Positions 1 through 9,097 of a stretch of DNA of 45,497 bases are shown here, piece by piece; within the stretch, counting starts at the first letter, position 1; each line of letters opens with the position of its first letter. The stretch is from Acetobacterium sp. GTDB taxonomy: Bacteria > Bacillota > Clostridia > Eubacteriales > Eubacteriaceae. A program made the position numbers and the translations under genes. The stretch spans positions 1-45,497 of the forward strand of contig JAQUWM010000015.1 of assembly GCA_028692885.1 (NCBI GenBank), given 5' to 3'. The notes beneath the pieces were generated by a model. It was not told the origin of the DNA and ran no database searches. It saw only the letters and a program-made list of their open reading frames with translations.

Positions 1-510
1 TTCATGTTAAACCTCGTTTCATTTTGTTTTTTATCTTACTGCAACTGCTTTATGAGTTTGCAACGTCATCTTCAATTCCTTGGAATTGTCACACAATATG
101 ACTGATCACCCCTGATAATTACGCTGTCCTGAAATCATAGCCAGCAGTTTTTGATAAACTGGCAGCGAGTACGAGGGCGTTTGCAAATACCAATGAGTCC
201 TAAAAGCAGTAAGTAAAGATTAACACTTTTATTATAACGGTTCATGAGCGCATTGACCAGAAAATTGTTAAAAATAAAACAAAAAAATTAGCAACTAAAG
301 ACCACTTATTCCGAAGAATTGATCAAAAAAATAATCCTGGTGCTTATTAAAGCAGTTAAGCGGTTACAATGACTAAAAATAACACTTGTAAGTTGCCGTT
401 AAAACGATTATGATTATGCCAGCATAGTTAAAATTGATAGCGGAAAGAGAACACATCAAATAAATAATTAGGTCTAAATATTTAACACAGACAAAACTAG
501 TGGAGGGAAG
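1..510. other. Intergenic region with no supported gene
   Basis: AT-rich, stop-rich sequence in all frames. The only element I can support is the Shine-Dalgarno site (GGAGGGA) just before the ATG at 511. I do not see a convincing promoter, terminator or structured RNA. It may contain the end of an upstream transcription unit beyond the window. Confidence 0.5.
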
Positions 511-1983
511 ATGTCATTACTCAGTCAAAAAATAACAGCGTATATTCAAGAAAGTGGTGAAACGATTCAGTCGCTGGCGGAAATGGGAAATATCAACCGC
601 ACCACTCTGCAACGGGTGAAGTCCGGCGAACGGTTACCAACCCGGCCCTTTTTTAAAAAATTGATCAGAGTACTGCGGCTTTCAGCTGCCGAAGCAGCGG
701 AATTGGAGACACTGCTTGAAATCGCCCAGGTCGGCGAAGGAACTTATGCCAACCGACAAAAGATTATTGAACTGATCGAAACGATTTCCGAATTAACCGA
801 ATATCAGATTCCTTTTTCGAAGGAATTGCGACAAAAAGAAGCAGTTGGAAATTCAGCGGATCTTACCCAAATGCTGCAGATCGTTGCTGGCCAAAAACAG
901 GTACTGAGTTTGATCGAGCACTGCATTGACCGGGAATTATTTGAGCAGACCGAGCCGGCTCTGAAGCTGGCGATTCCCGATCACTTCCAGACCGTTTATG
1001 ATTATCTTTTTCAGCAGATGATCGGGAATAAAAAATGCTTAAGGCTCCAGGATGTGCTAAGTCGGTCCCGGGAATCTAAGGCTACAATTGCTGATCCCAT
1101 GCTGACGGCGCTGAAACATCTGATTGCGCTGACGCTGCTGGACAATGTCAATTATCAGTCGCATTGTTATATCCTTCCGACTGAGCAAGTGCTGCCCGGT
1201 CAGGAAATCACAGCCCTGTTTCCTTATTTTATCTTAACCACCAGCGCCGTGATCACCATTTCCCGCGATTTGAGCCAAGCCGTTTGCTATCAGGATCCGG
1301 CCTTTCGGGCTCTTTACGCGGATTGTTTTGAGGAAATGCTTGAGTCTTCGCAGCCTTTTATTCTAGAGAGTAATGATCTGTTTAAAGTTTTTGATCTGAA
1401 CCGCAATTTTAAGGTCGAAGTGGTGGTTGAACCGTTGCCGTGTTTTGCTTATTACGCCGATCGGGGAATGCTGGAAGCCAAGTTGAACAAAGCATTCCCT
1501 TATTACGAACCGCTGTTGGAGGCAGTCGACTGTTATTACAATTATTTCAGGCAGGTCAGCCGGGGTATGCTCAATATTTTTTCACTTAAAAACCTGCGCC
1601 AGTTTATGGTCGATGGCAGTCTTGTTTTTCCTGAAGAAATCTATCATCCGTTAACCCCGATGGAACGGCTGAGAACCTTAAAGCAGGTTCGTGATGATCT
1701 TTTTCATAATCGGCGGATCCTTTTTGCGATTGACGATGACAAGCTGTTTTTAAATTCGGCGCCGGAATTTATCTACGAAAGCAGCAGTTGCCTGCGGCTG
1801 ATTATTCATTATAAAATCGCTGGCCGGGTCGTTTATAAAACCATTGAGCTGAAGGAGCCTGGCATCGTTGCGGCTTTTAAAGATTTTTTCGGCAGTTTGC
1901 CCGACAGTGATTATGTCTTGCCCACCGAAATAACCTTGCAGGCAATGGATGCCTTGATTGAGGACTACGAGGATTGTCGGTAG
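511..1983 (+). CDS. HTH (XRE-like) protein of unknown function, paralog A
   Basis: A 490-residue protein with an N-terminal helix-turn-helix of the XRE/Cro kind (about residues 5-60: NRTTLQRVKSGERLPT). A long C-terminal region (about 80-490) follows that I cannot assign to a known domain. It is clearly paralogous to the protein at 4347-5804: the HTH, a central block ending in LFPYFILT, and EPLPCFAYYA, FSLKNL and KQVRDD are shared. The start is supported by a GGAGGGA ribosome site. There are no membrane segments or signal peptide, so it should be cytoplasmic. Inference: a DNA-binding regulator whose large C-terminal domain senses an unknown signal. HTH and relatedness are seen directly; function is unknown. 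Confidence 0.8.
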   Translation: MSLLSQKITAYIQESGETIQSLAEMGNINRTTLQRVKSGERLPTRPFFKKLIRVLRLSAAEAAELETLLEIAQVGEGTYANRQKIIELIETISELTEYQIPFSKELRQKEAVGNSADLTQMLQIVAGQKQVLSLIEHCIDRELFEQTEPALKLAIPDHFQTVYDYLFQQMIGNKKCLRLQDVLSRSRESKATIADPMLTALKHLIALTLLDNVNYQSHCYILPTEQVLPGQEITALFPYFILTTSAVITISRDLSQAVCYQDPAFRALYADCFEEMLESSQPFILESNDLFKVFDLNRNFKVEVVVEPLPCFAYYADRGMLEAKLNKAFPYYEPLLEAVDCYYNYFRQVSRGMLNIFSLKNLRQFMVDGSLVFPEEIYHPLTPMERLRTLKQVRDDLFHNRRILFAIDDDKLFLNSAPEFIYESSSCLRLIIHYKIAGRVVYKTIELKEPGIVAAFKDFFGSLPDSDYVLPTEITLQAMDALIEDYEDCR

Positions 1984-1984
1984 C

Positions 1985-2012
1985 CCCGGCTAAAGCCGAG
2001 GTTCCAGCCGGG
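1985..2012 (+). terminator. Inverted repeat after HTH gene, possible weak terminator
   Basis: CCCGGCT and AGCCGGG form a 7-bp GC-rich stem directly after the stop codon of the HTH gene. No T-run follows, so it is either a weak or factor-assisted terminator or an mRNA-stabilising hairpin. Confidence 0.4.
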
Positions 2013-2026
2013 AGTTACAGAAAAAC

Positions 2027-2056
2027 TTGTCGGATCAACGCCAATCGGTTTATAAT
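2027..2056 (+). promoter_or_regulatory. Sigma-A-type promoter for MORN gene
   Basis: TTGTCG and TATAAT are separated by 18 bp and lie about 35 bp upstream of the ATG at 2090. The -10 matches the consensus perfectly and the -35 matches at 4 of 6 positions. Confidence 0.55.
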
Positions 2057-2089
2057 AAGACGATCAATTGATAAAAAGTGAGGTAGTAT

Positions 2090-2716
2090 ATGGGCGGCAT
2101 CATTTTTCTTGTTCTGGTGATTATTGTCGGTATCAGCATCTGGCTCTATTTGAGAGCGCCAAATAACAGTTCGGCGAAGGGCCAGCAGCCCCAGCTGAAA
2201 ATACCCTGTAAAGATGGTTACATCATTGGTTATTATCTGGGCAGCCGTTTTTTTGGCCAGCGCTTTGTCAATAACCGACTGGCCTCCGAAGGGGTTTTTG
2301 TCAACGCCGTCCAGGTGGGGCCGGGCAAAGAGTATTACCAAAACGGGATCCTGAAATATGAAGGTGGCTTTGTCAACGGACTGGCCTCAGGGCAGGGAAA
2401 ACTTTATGAGGAAAACGGCAAACTCAAATATATCGGTAATTTTGCCAATGGCTACGCCTCGGGTCAAGGGCGGATCTTTGACGCTAACGGCAAACTCAAA
2501 TGCGAAGGCTATTTTGCCCGGCTCCCCAGCAATCAGGAAAACATCAAAGATCCCTCAGTTCCAACCGGGCATTGCAAAGAATATTACGACAATGGCCAGC
2601 TCAAATATGAGGGCGAATTTGTCAATGGGGTTTGGCATGGGGAAGGGCGTTCCTATGATCGTAATGGCCGGCTGCTCTTTAAAGGAAAATTTGCCTACGG
2701 CAAACCGGCGAAATAA
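2090..2716 (+). CDS. Membrane-anchored MORN-repeat protein
   Basis: A 208-residue protein. Residues 2-23 are a single hydrophobic segment followed by Arg, a typical N-terminal anchor. The rest is made of about five MORN-variant repeats with the pattern Y-x-NGxLKYEGxFxNGxxxGxGxxY. The second, third and last copies are the clearest. MORN repeats form beta-hairpin surfaces used for protein or lipid contacts, and bacterial variants often occur in surface or antitoxin-like proteins. It has its own promoter and a GAGGT ribosome site. It sits between the two HTH paralogs, but nothing in the sequence links their functions. The repeat class is confident; the role is unknown. Confidence 0.8.
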   Translation: MGGIIFLVLVIIVGISIWLYLRAPNNSSAKGQQPQLKIPCKDGYIIGYYLGSRFFGQRFVNNRLASEGVFVNAVQVGPGKEYYQNGILKYEGGFVNGLASGQGKLYEENGKLKYIGNFANGYASGQGRIFDANGKLKCEGYFARLPSNQENIKDPSVPTGHCKEYYDNGQLKYEGEFVNGVWHGEGRSYDRNGRLLFKGKFAYGKPAK

Positions 2717-2801
2717 CAGCCGCACCAACCAATTACAGTAGCGCTGGTGATGAAGAGCAACACCGGTTTTACCTGAAAGCTGCTAAAAGGCCACAAATTA
2801 C

Positions 2802-2830
2802 TTGTATTTAATCAAATAATGTGATAAAAT
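2802..2830 (+). promoter_or_regulatory. Promoter for EAL-HDOD gene
   Basis: TTGTAT and TAAAAT are separated by 17 bp, about 75 bp upstream of the ATG at 2907. It is a reasonable sigma-A-type match. Confidence 0.45.
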
Positions 2831-2906
2831 TAACAATAATATAGAACGTTTACAGATGATCTGAAGTGTTAATTTAAATCAGTCTTGATCAGATTCAGGA
2901 GGCGCC

Positions 2907-4115
2907 ATGTTTATTGCCAGACAACCGATTTTCAATACTCAACTTGAAGTGTACGGATATGAGCTGTTATTTCGGCTCAACAGCCGATCAACCCAATTTG
3001 GCGGTGTGTCATCACAGGGTGCAACCGCAATGGTAATTACCGGTCTGTTTGAATCGGGGCTGGAAAACCTCATTGAAGACAAGATCGCTTTTATTAATTT
3101 TGATGAGATCTTTATCCATTCCGAGGCCGTGGAACTGATCAAGCCCGATCGGATGATTGTTGAAATGCTGGAAAACATCGAAGTCAGCAGTAATCTGATG
3201 GCGCGGTTGGCGGATATCAAAGCGATGGGTTACAGCATCGCCCTGGATGATTTTGCCCAGACCTATCAAACCTACCCGCTAACCCCGCTGGCTGATATTA
3301 TCAAATACGACCTGCTGGTCACGCCGCTTGATACCATTGCTGCTGATATTCCGGCGGGTCTGGCACAGGGAAAAATATTACTGGCTGAAAAGGTTGAAAC
3401 CCAGGAAGAGTTTCTAAAAGCGAAAGCTCTCGGCTTTAGCCTGTTTCAGGGTTAGTTTTTCAGCAAACCACGGATTGCCGGGCGTTCCTTTCGGGCGACG
3501 CCCTCACAGATTCAATATCTGCAGCTGATGAGCGAAATCAATGCTGATGAACCCTCTTTTGAGCGACTGACCGAGCTGATCGAACAGGATGTCACCCTGA
3601 CCTATCGGTTGTTGCGGCTGGCCAGTTTTCGAGCCGGCAGTGAATTGATCAGCTCGATTAAATTTGCCCTGAGCTATATTGGTCTCCGCGAATTTGAACG
3701 TTGGATCAGTATTTTAATGATTCATGAAGCAAGCAAGGATAAACCCGCCGAACTGATAAAAATTTCCCTGATCCGCACCCGTTTTGCCGAATCCCTGGCT
3801 AAACAAGCCGGGCTGAGCGAGCAGGAACATGATGCCGCCCTGATGGGACTGTTCAGCGTTCTCGACGCCATTCTGGATCAGCCGATGGCTGTCGTACTGG
3901 CGGGAATTGCCCTGCCGCAAGCGATTCTCGATGCCCTGATAACGGGGCAGGGCAGCCTCTTGCCGATCTATGAGTTAATCTTGGCCTATGAAAAAGGCGA
4001 TTGGAATCGGGTTGAGACAGTCGCGATGGCCTTGAAAATTGATGATTATGCGATTTATCATGACTATCGGGAATCAATTAAATGGGCCAATAATGTCATT
4101 GGCAATATCGCTTAA
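2907..4115 (+). pseudogene. EAL-HDOD (YuxH-type) signalling protein split by in-frame TAG
   Basis: Two open segments, 2907-3455 and 3528-4115, are in the same frame. They are separated by a single TAG at 3453-3455 and 24 sense codons that continue the protein. Read through, the product is about 402 residues, the usual size for the family with an N-terminal degenerate EAL domain (YELLFR, VEMLE, DDF, LFQG) and a C-terminal HDOD domain. Relatives normally have Tyr after LFQG followed by FFSKP. Here the codon after LFQG is TAG and the next residues are FFSKP, so one base change from a Tyr codon explains the break. The ATG at 3528 has no good ribosome site, so separate translation of the HDOD half is unlikely. 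AGGAGG precedes the first ATG. Alternatives are suppressor readthrough, a natural null allele, or a sequencing error. Confidence 0.8.
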
Positions 4116-4157
4116 AACGGTTTAAAAAACTAAGCAGATGCAATACAACAGGAATGG

Positions 4158-4199
4158 AGATCGTTCACGCCGGTAAACGGCGGGGAGCGGTCTTTTTTT
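4158..4199 (+). terminator. Rho-independent terminator after EAL-HDOD gene
   Basis: A long hairpin with a perfect CGCCG/CGGCG core and flanking GATCGTTC/GGAGCGGTC pairing, followed by seven T residues. Confidence 0.85.
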
Positions 4200-4263
4200 G
4201 TGATGCTTCAGGGTTAATAGAAAATAAAAATGCCGAATATTATGGCACACTAAAAGCCACATC

Positions 4264-4291
4264 TTGCAATTGTTGGAAACAGGGCTATAAT
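4264..4291 (+). promoter_or_regulatory. Promoter for HTH paralog B
   Basis: TTGCAA and TATAAT are separated by 16 bp, about 55 bp upstream of the ATG at 4347. Confidence 0.5.
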
Positions 4292-4346
4292 TAAAGGTAG
4301 CAGCCGATATAAGCGGCCTAAAATAAATTCAAACAGGAGCTAGCAG

Positions 4347-5804
4347 ATGACACGATTTAGCAAAAGAATAGCCGAACTGATCGAAGAAAGTGGAGAAACG
4401 GTGCAATCCCTGGCAACCATCGGAAAAATAAACCGAACCACCCTGCAGCGGCTTAAAACCGGGGAGCGACTGCCGACAAAAAAAGTTTTTGATCGTTTAT
4501 GCAAGGCCTTACGACTTTCAAATGTTGAAGCAGAAGAGTTACAGACGCTCCTGGAAATGACCCAGGTGGGTGAACGGACCTATCACAACCGCCAAAAAAT
4601 AGTCGAGCTGATTGCCATCATTTATGAATTGACCAGCTTTCAGATTCCCTATTCAAAAGAAATCACGCCGAAAAGTAGCATCGAAACAGCCCCCGGGGAG
4701 TGTCAAAAAATCGAGATCGTCTCGGGAAACATGGCGGTGCTTAAGATGATCGAAAACAGCATCGACGGTGAGCTGTTCGGTGGCGATCATCCGCATTTAA
4801 AGCTGGCTATCCCCAGTCATTTTGAAGCGGTTTATCAGTATATTTTCCAACAGATGCTGGGAAACCGGAAAACGCTGACCTTACAGGATGTCCAGAGTTT
4901 TCCGGAAAATGCTGATGAAACAGACGCTGATCCAGGACTTGGGGCTCTTAAAACATTAATTGGGTTATCCCTGCTGGATAATGTTACCTACCATTCCCAT
5001 TACTATTATCAGTCAAATGGTGACCGTCCCGAGCTTAATGTCCTCTTTCCCTATTTTATCCTCACCTCAACAGCAGTGATTACCATTTCCCGGGATTTTA
5101 GCCGGGCGATCCGCTATCATGATCCGGAGCTTTACACTCTCTACCTAAAGGGCTTTGTGACAATCCTGCAGCAGGCCGAACCTTTTATTGAAGAAAGCCG
5201 CGACTTATTTGCTATTTATTCGCTCGATAGCACCTACCGGATCCGTCAGGTAGTCGAACCCTTACCCTGTTTTGCCTATTATGCCACCCATGAGATGGTG
5301 GCCGCTAAGGTTCGCAAGGATTTGCCCTTTTATGAGTCTCTGGTAGCTGCCACTAACCGCTTCTACGACTATTTCAAACAGGAAAACCGGGCAATGATCA
5401 ATGTCTTTTCGCTGAAAAATCTGGCCGCATTTATGGAAGACGGGAATATGTACTTCCCCGAAGAAGTCTGTGAACCCTTTACTAAAGCGGAGCGGCTGAT
5501 GCTGATCAAACAGGTGCGCGATGATATTGCGGCTGATGCCCGGAAAACCTATGCTTTTAATGAAGACAAGATTGTCTTGAATTCGGCGGTTGAGTTTGTC
5601 AACGAAGCGACCCTGGTGCATCTGATTCTGCACTACCAAAAAGCCGGTCAGTCGGTGTTTAAAACCATTAAATTAAAAGAAGCGACGATTGTGTCAGCCT
5701 TTGACGATTTTTTCCGGAGCCTGCCCGGTAGCCCCTATGTGCTGCCCAAAGAAGTGACGGTGGCCGCGATCGACCAACTGATCAGTCAGTATGAATGCCG
5801 CTAA
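4347..5804 (+). CDS. HTH (XRE-like) protein of unknown function, paralog B
   Basis: A 485-residue paralog of the 511-1983 product, colinear over its whole length and by eye roughly half identical. The HTH lies at about residues 5-60 (NRTTLQRLKTGERLPT). The most conserved C-terminal blocks are LFPYFILTSTAVITISRD, EPLPCFAYYA, NVFSLKNL and KQVRDD. It has its own promoter and a strong terminator, and AGGAG precedes the ATG, so it is monocistronic. Conservation of the C-terminal region between the two copies argues that this region is a real domain under selection and probably the sensor part. I do not recognise the family, and no ligand can be proposed. Confidence 0.8.
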   Translation: MTRFSKRIAELIEESGETVQSLATIGKINRTTLQRLKTGERLPTKKVFDRLCKALRLSNVEAEELQTLLEMTQVGERTYHNRQKIVELIAIIYELTSFQIPYSKEITPKSSIETAPGECQKIEIVSGNMAVLKMIENSIDGELFGGDHPHLKLAIPSHFEAVYQYIFQQMLGNRKTLTLQDVQSFPENADETDADPGLGALKTLIGLSLLDNVTYHSHYYYQSNGDRPELNVLFPYFILTSTAVITISRDFSRAIRYHDPELYTLYLKGFVTILQQAEPFIEESRDLFAIYSLDSTYRIRQVVEPLPCFAYYATHEMVAAKVRKDLPFYESLVAATNRFYDYFKQENRAMINVFSLKNLAAFMEDGNMYFPEEVCEPFTKAERLMLIKQVRDDIAADARKTYAFNEDKIVLNSAVEFVNEATLVHLILHYQKAGQSVFKTIKLKEATIVSAFDDFFRSLPGSPYVLPKEVTVAAIDQLISQYECR

Positions 5805-5820
5805 TCGTTTTGCCGCACTA

Positions 5821-5851
5821 AAAAAGCACCGGCGTTAAGCGGGTGCTTTTT
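5821..5851. terminator. Bidirectional terminator between convergent genes
   Basis: AAAAAGCACC and GGTGCTTTTT form a perfect 10-bp stem between the HTH gene (+) and the exchanger gene (-). A-run and T-run flanks let it serve both strands. Confidence 0.85.
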
Positions 5852-5874
5852 AACGGTCACGAGCGATCAGTAAC

Positions 5875-6828
5875 TTAGGAAATCGCCCGCATAATAATAA
5901 AGGCCGAATAGCCAACATACCCCAGCATCATGACTGCGCCTTCCCAACGGCTGATCTTTTTAGAGGTGTACATAATTGGCACCACAAGGATCATGGCTGC
6001 CAGCAATATCCATAGATCGGCATAGTTTTCGATGGCAATGTCGACGGGAAAAATAACTGCGGAAGCACCCATCACAAAAAGAATATTAAAGATATTAGAG
6101 CCGACAATATTACCGATAGCAATGTCATTTTGCCCTTTTTTGGCTGCTACCACCGAGGTGATCAATTCTGGTAAGGAGGTGCCGATGGCGACAATGGTTA
6201 AACCGATAACCGTTTCGGACATCCCCAACAGGGTGGCGATTTCGATGGCCGCGTTGACCACCAGATCAGCTCCGAAAATTATTGCCACTAAACCACCGAT
6301 GGTAAAGAGAATGCTTTTGGACATTGGCAGTAAAAGAATCTCACCGGCGGACTCTTCCTTGCCGAGAATGGCAATTTCTACCATTGAATAAAGATAAATG
6401 GCAAAAAACAACAGCAGAATCCAGCCTTCAGAATGGGAGATGACACTGATTGGGTCGCCGTTGATCAAACCATCCATGACCATCAGCATTAAAGCAACAG
6501 TGGTTAGAATGGCAAAGGGCATTTCTTTAAAAATTGTTTTTGACTTGATCCTGATCGGGGTAATAAAAGCCGAAATCCCCAGGATAAAGAGGATATTGAT
6601 AATATTGGAACCGACGACGTTCCCAAAGACAATTCCATTGGCCTGATTAAGCGAGCCAGAAACACTGACAGCCAGTTCCGGGGCACTGGTGCCAAAGGCT
6701 ACCAGGGTCAAACCGATGACCATGCTGGGGATGTTAAAGCGCTTGGCGATAGAGGACGAACCCTCCACAAAAAAATCAGCGCCCTTGACTAATAACACCA
6801 GCCCGATAATTAAGAATAGTATACTCAA
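5875..6828 (-). CDS. Calcium/sodium antiporter, YrbG/CaCA family
   Basis: A 317-residue integral membrane protein with about ten hydrophobic segments. It has the two inverted alpha-repeats of the Ca2+:cation antiporter superfamily: GNVVGSNIINILFILG near residue 70 and GNIVGSNIFNILFVMG near 240, each preceded by an AFGTSAPELAVS- or AIGTSLPELITS-type motif. Length is normal for the bacterial YrbG branch. It exports Ca2+ (or another cation) in exchange for Na+ or H+ across the cytoplasmic membrane. The likely start is TTG at 6828, placed 7 nt after a strong GGGAGGA ribosome site. It is monocistronic, with its own promoter at 6893-6921 and a shared terminator. Family assignment is strong; ion specificity is inferred from the family. 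Confidence 0.9.
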   Translation of the reverse strand: MSILFLIIGLVLLVKGADFFVEGSSSIAKRFNIPSMVIGLTLVAFGTSAPELAVSVSGSLNQANGIVFGNVVGSNIINILFILGISAFITPIRIKSKTIFKEMPFAILTTVALMLMVMDGLINGDPISVISHSEGWILLLFFAIYLYSMVEIAILGKEESAGEILLLPMSKSILFTIGGLVAIIFGADLVVNAAIEIATLLGMSETVIGLTIVAIGTSLPELITSVVAAKKGQNDIAIGNIVGSNIFNILFVMGASAVIFPVDIAIENYADLWILLAAMILVVPIMYTSKKISRWEGAVMMLGYVGYSAFIIMRAIS

Positions 6829-6892
6829 AACAAATCCTCCCTTATTAAAATAGTGATTATGGATAATAAAATTGCATTTTAAATCCCTTATA

Positions 6893-6921
6893 ACAATACC
6901 AGCAGATCACCATTTGGTCAA
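6893..6921 (-). promoter_or_regulatory. Promoter of the antiporter gene
   Basis: On the minus strand TTGACC and TATTGT are separated by 17 bp, about 65 bp upstream of the TTG start. Confidence 0.55.
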
Positions 6922-7020
6922 ATTTTTTTATTGATGTTTGCAAAATAAAATAGCGGGAAACGTTTAAACGCTAAAAAAACGACTTGCTAAAAATAAAGTG
7001 TTATGATTTCCTGAATAAGA

Positions 7021-7059
7021 AATCAAAAAAGCGCCTGATAAGGAGGCGCTTTTTTGATT
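7021..7059 (-). terminator. Terminator of MATE gene
   Basis: AATCAAAAAAGCGCCT pairs perfectly (16 bp) with AGGCGCTTTTTTGATT around a 7-nt loop, just after the MATE stop codon. The T-run is on the minus-strand transcript. Confidence 0.9.
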
Positions 7060-7062
7060 CGC

Positions 7063-8436
7063 TTAAGCCAGGCCGTCTTCGATCACGAGAGCAATCGGTT
7101 CGGCGTGACGGGCGCGCAGTTTGCGGTAGGTGACGGTATACATCGAAACGGCCAGGATCACTGAAAAGAGATCGGCCAGTGGTTGGGCCCAGATTATTCC
7201 CTGGAGTCCAAACAGTGATGACCCGATAATCAGAATCGGGACAAATGCCAGACCCTGTCGGCAAACCGTCAGAACCAGCGATGGCATCGCTTTGCCAAGA
7301 GACTGATAGACGGTCGTGACAATAAACTGCAGCCCCAGAATCGGGCCGACCAGCATCTGGATCACCAGAATATAAGCGCCGATTTCGACGACATCCGGAG
7401 CGTTGATGAAAAAGGAAACAATTTCAGTGGTGAAAATTAGCGTCAAAATCATCACTACGGCACCCATGATGATCCCGATGATGGCGGCAAATTTGATTGC
7501 TTCATTCATCCGCTGATAATTCTGCTGGGCATAATTATAACCAATAAAGGGTTGAATCCCCATCGCCAGACCCAGCGCCAGCATCACCACGACCGAAAAG
7601 ACCCGGCCGGAAACGCCAAAAGCGGCAATCACAATATCACCATAAGATGAAGCAAAACGGTTCAGAATCATCATCGAAAAACTCATCAGAATATTGTTTA
7701 CCGAGGCCGGAATTCCGATCGCAAAGGTGTTTCTGGCGATGGCGCCCTCGATTCGGAAATCACCAGGGGCAATTGACAGCACCTCACTATGTTTAAAAAT
7801 ATAGTAAATAAAATAAATAACGGCGCAACCATTACCAATCACCGTCGCCCAGGCTGCACCGACAACACCCATGTTCAGGGACAGAATCATAATCGGATCG
7901 AGGATGATATTGATAATTGTTCCGATCATCATCCCAATCATCGATTCTTTGGCGGCACCCACCGAACGAACAATCTGAGCCAGGGCATTTTGAAGGCAGA
8001 TGGCCACCGAGCCATAGGCGATCACGGTCAGATAGCCTTTGGCAAAACCGATGGTGTTGTCACTGGCACCAACCATCCGCAGGACGGGATCCATAAACAC
8101 CAGGAAAGCCACCATTCCAATTAAACCGAGGGCAATTGAGCCATAGAAACTGAAGGCCGAGGTGTGCTTAATCGCATTGATTTTCCGCTCGCCCAGCAGC
8201 CGCGAGATATAGGATCCACCGCCGATGCCAAAAATATTACCAAAGGCCATCAGCAGGAAAAAAATCGGCATTGTCAGGGAGACTGCGGCAACCTGATTGG
8301 CATCGCCAGTTTGTCCGACAAAAAAAGTGTCGGCCATGTTATAGACAATCGTTACCAGCATGCTCAGCATGGTTGGAATCGCCAGGGTCAAGACCGCCTT
8401 GGGGACGGGGTACTTTTCAAATAAATCATTTTTCAT
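7063..8436 (-). CDS. MATE-family multidrug/cation efflux transporter
   Basis: A 457-residue membrane protein with twelve predicted helices in two related halves. It begins MKNDLFEKYPVPKAVLTLAIP, followed by ADTFFVGQTGD, a signature region of the NorM/MepA-like MATE branch. It expels drugs or organic cations using Na+ or H+ gradients. The open frame extends upstream to 8478, but the ATG at 8436 is preceded by AAAGGA at good spacing and matches the normal family N-terminus. It lies downstream of the marR-type gene on the same strand with a 145-bp gap and no terminator between, so the two are probably co-transcribed. This is the common arrangement of a repressor with its efflux pump. The substrate is unknown. 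Confidence 0.92.
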   Translation of the reverse strand: MKNDLFEKYPVPKAVLTLAIPTMLSMLVTIVYNMADTFFVGQTGDANQVAAVSLTMPIFFLLMAFGNIFGIGGGSYISRLLGERKINAIKHTSAFSFYGSIALGLIGMVAFLVFMDPVLRMVGASDNTIGFAKGYLTVIAYGSVAICLQNALAQIVRSVGAAKESMIGMMIGTIINIILDPIMILSLNMGVVGAAWATVIGNGCAVIYFIYYIFKHSEVLSIAPGDFRIEGAIARNTFAIGIPASVNNILMSFSMMILNRFASSYGDIVIAAFGVSGRVFSVVVMLALGLAMGIQPFIGYNYAQQNYQRMNEAIKFAAIIGIIMGAVVMILTLIFTTEIVSFFINAPDVVEIGAYILVIQMLVGPILGLQFIVTTVYQSLGKAMPSLVLTVCRQGLAFVPILIIGSSLFGLQGIIWAQPLADLFSVILAVSMYTVTYRKLRARHAEPIALVIEDGLA

Positions 8437-8581
8437 AAACGTGTTCCTTTCGTTAATTACAGGATTGATTATGGCCAAGTATTTCAGTGGTCAAACTAGA
8501 TATCCACTCGAAGTCTTCAATCGAGATGGCCAATGATCCGGGCACCATCGGGTATTGTCAACTTGCCGGGCATTTAAGAAG

Positions 8582-9040
8582 CTATTCGTCCTGATCGGCG
8601 GGAGGGGAGGGGGCGGTGATGTTTTTTAAAACCTGGTTCAGCAGATCTTCCAGCAGGTTAAGATGCTCGTTTGAGATACCGCGGAGGGTTTCGGCTTCGA
8701 GTCGGGTAATCTCCGTGCAGACAACCGCTTCCAGCGCCTGTCCTTTTTCGGTCAGCTCCAGATAATTGACTCGTCGATCCTGGGCATCCGGCCGCCGTCT
8801 TATAAAATTCTTCTCGGCCAGGCGCTTGACAATGCCGGTAACGGTTGGTCCTTTAAGCAGGAAAGCTTCTTCAATCATCTTCTGGTTGACTTCCCGATCC
8901 TGATGGTGCAGCAGATACATAATCACAGAAAACTGAGATGAGGTCAGATCCCATTGCTTCAGCAAATGATTGAACCGCATTTCCATAATATTATTTAATT
9001 GTTTAACCGTTTTTCCAAAATTAAAGCGTTGTTCTTTCAT
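8582..9040 (-). CDS. MarR-family transcriptional regulator
   Basis: A 152-residue winged-helix regulator. The central segment (VNQKMIEEAFLLKGPTVTGIVKRLAEKNFI) is the HTH and RRRPDAQDRRVNYLELTEKG is the wing. Length is typical. The open frame begins at 9124, but the ATG at 9040 is preceded by GGAGG and lies just downstream of a near-consensus promoter and a palindrome, so the shorter form is preferred. It is first gene of an apparent operon with the MATE exporter and probably represses the operon until a toxic ligand binds. Family and operon are seen directly; ligand and autorepression are inferred. Confidence 0.9.
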   Translation of the reverse strand: MKEQRFNFGKTVKQLNNIMEMRFNHLLKQWDLTSSQFSVIMYLLHHQDREVNQKMIEEAFLLKGPTVTGIVKRLAEKNFIRRRPDAQDRRVNYLELTEKGQALEAVVCTEITRLEAETLRGISNEHLNLLEDLLNQVLKNITAPSPPADQDE

Positions 9041-9055
9041 CACGCCTCCAATAGT

Positions 9056-9065
9056 TAGCATGCTA
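9056..9065 (-). promoter_or_regulatory. Candidate MarR operator palindrome
   Basis: TAGCATGCTA is a perfect 10-bp palindrome between the -10 box and the marR start codon, where a bound repressor would block transcription start or elongation. Imperfect symmetry extends on both sides. Confidence 0.5.
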
Positions 9066-9068
9066 TCT

Positions 9069-9097
9069 ATTCTAGCGGAAGAATTATTTATTGTCAA
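9069..9097 (-). promoter_or_regulatory. Promoter of marR-MATE operon
   Basis: On the minus strand TTGACA and TAGAAT are separated by exactly 17 bp, a near-consensus sigma-A promoter directly upstream of the candidate operator and the marR gene. Confidence 0.75.

Noticed and set aside
2358-2741. Alternative reading frame of 127 codons inside the MORN gene
   Set aside because: Out-of-frame shadow of the repeats; low-complexity translation and no ribosome site.
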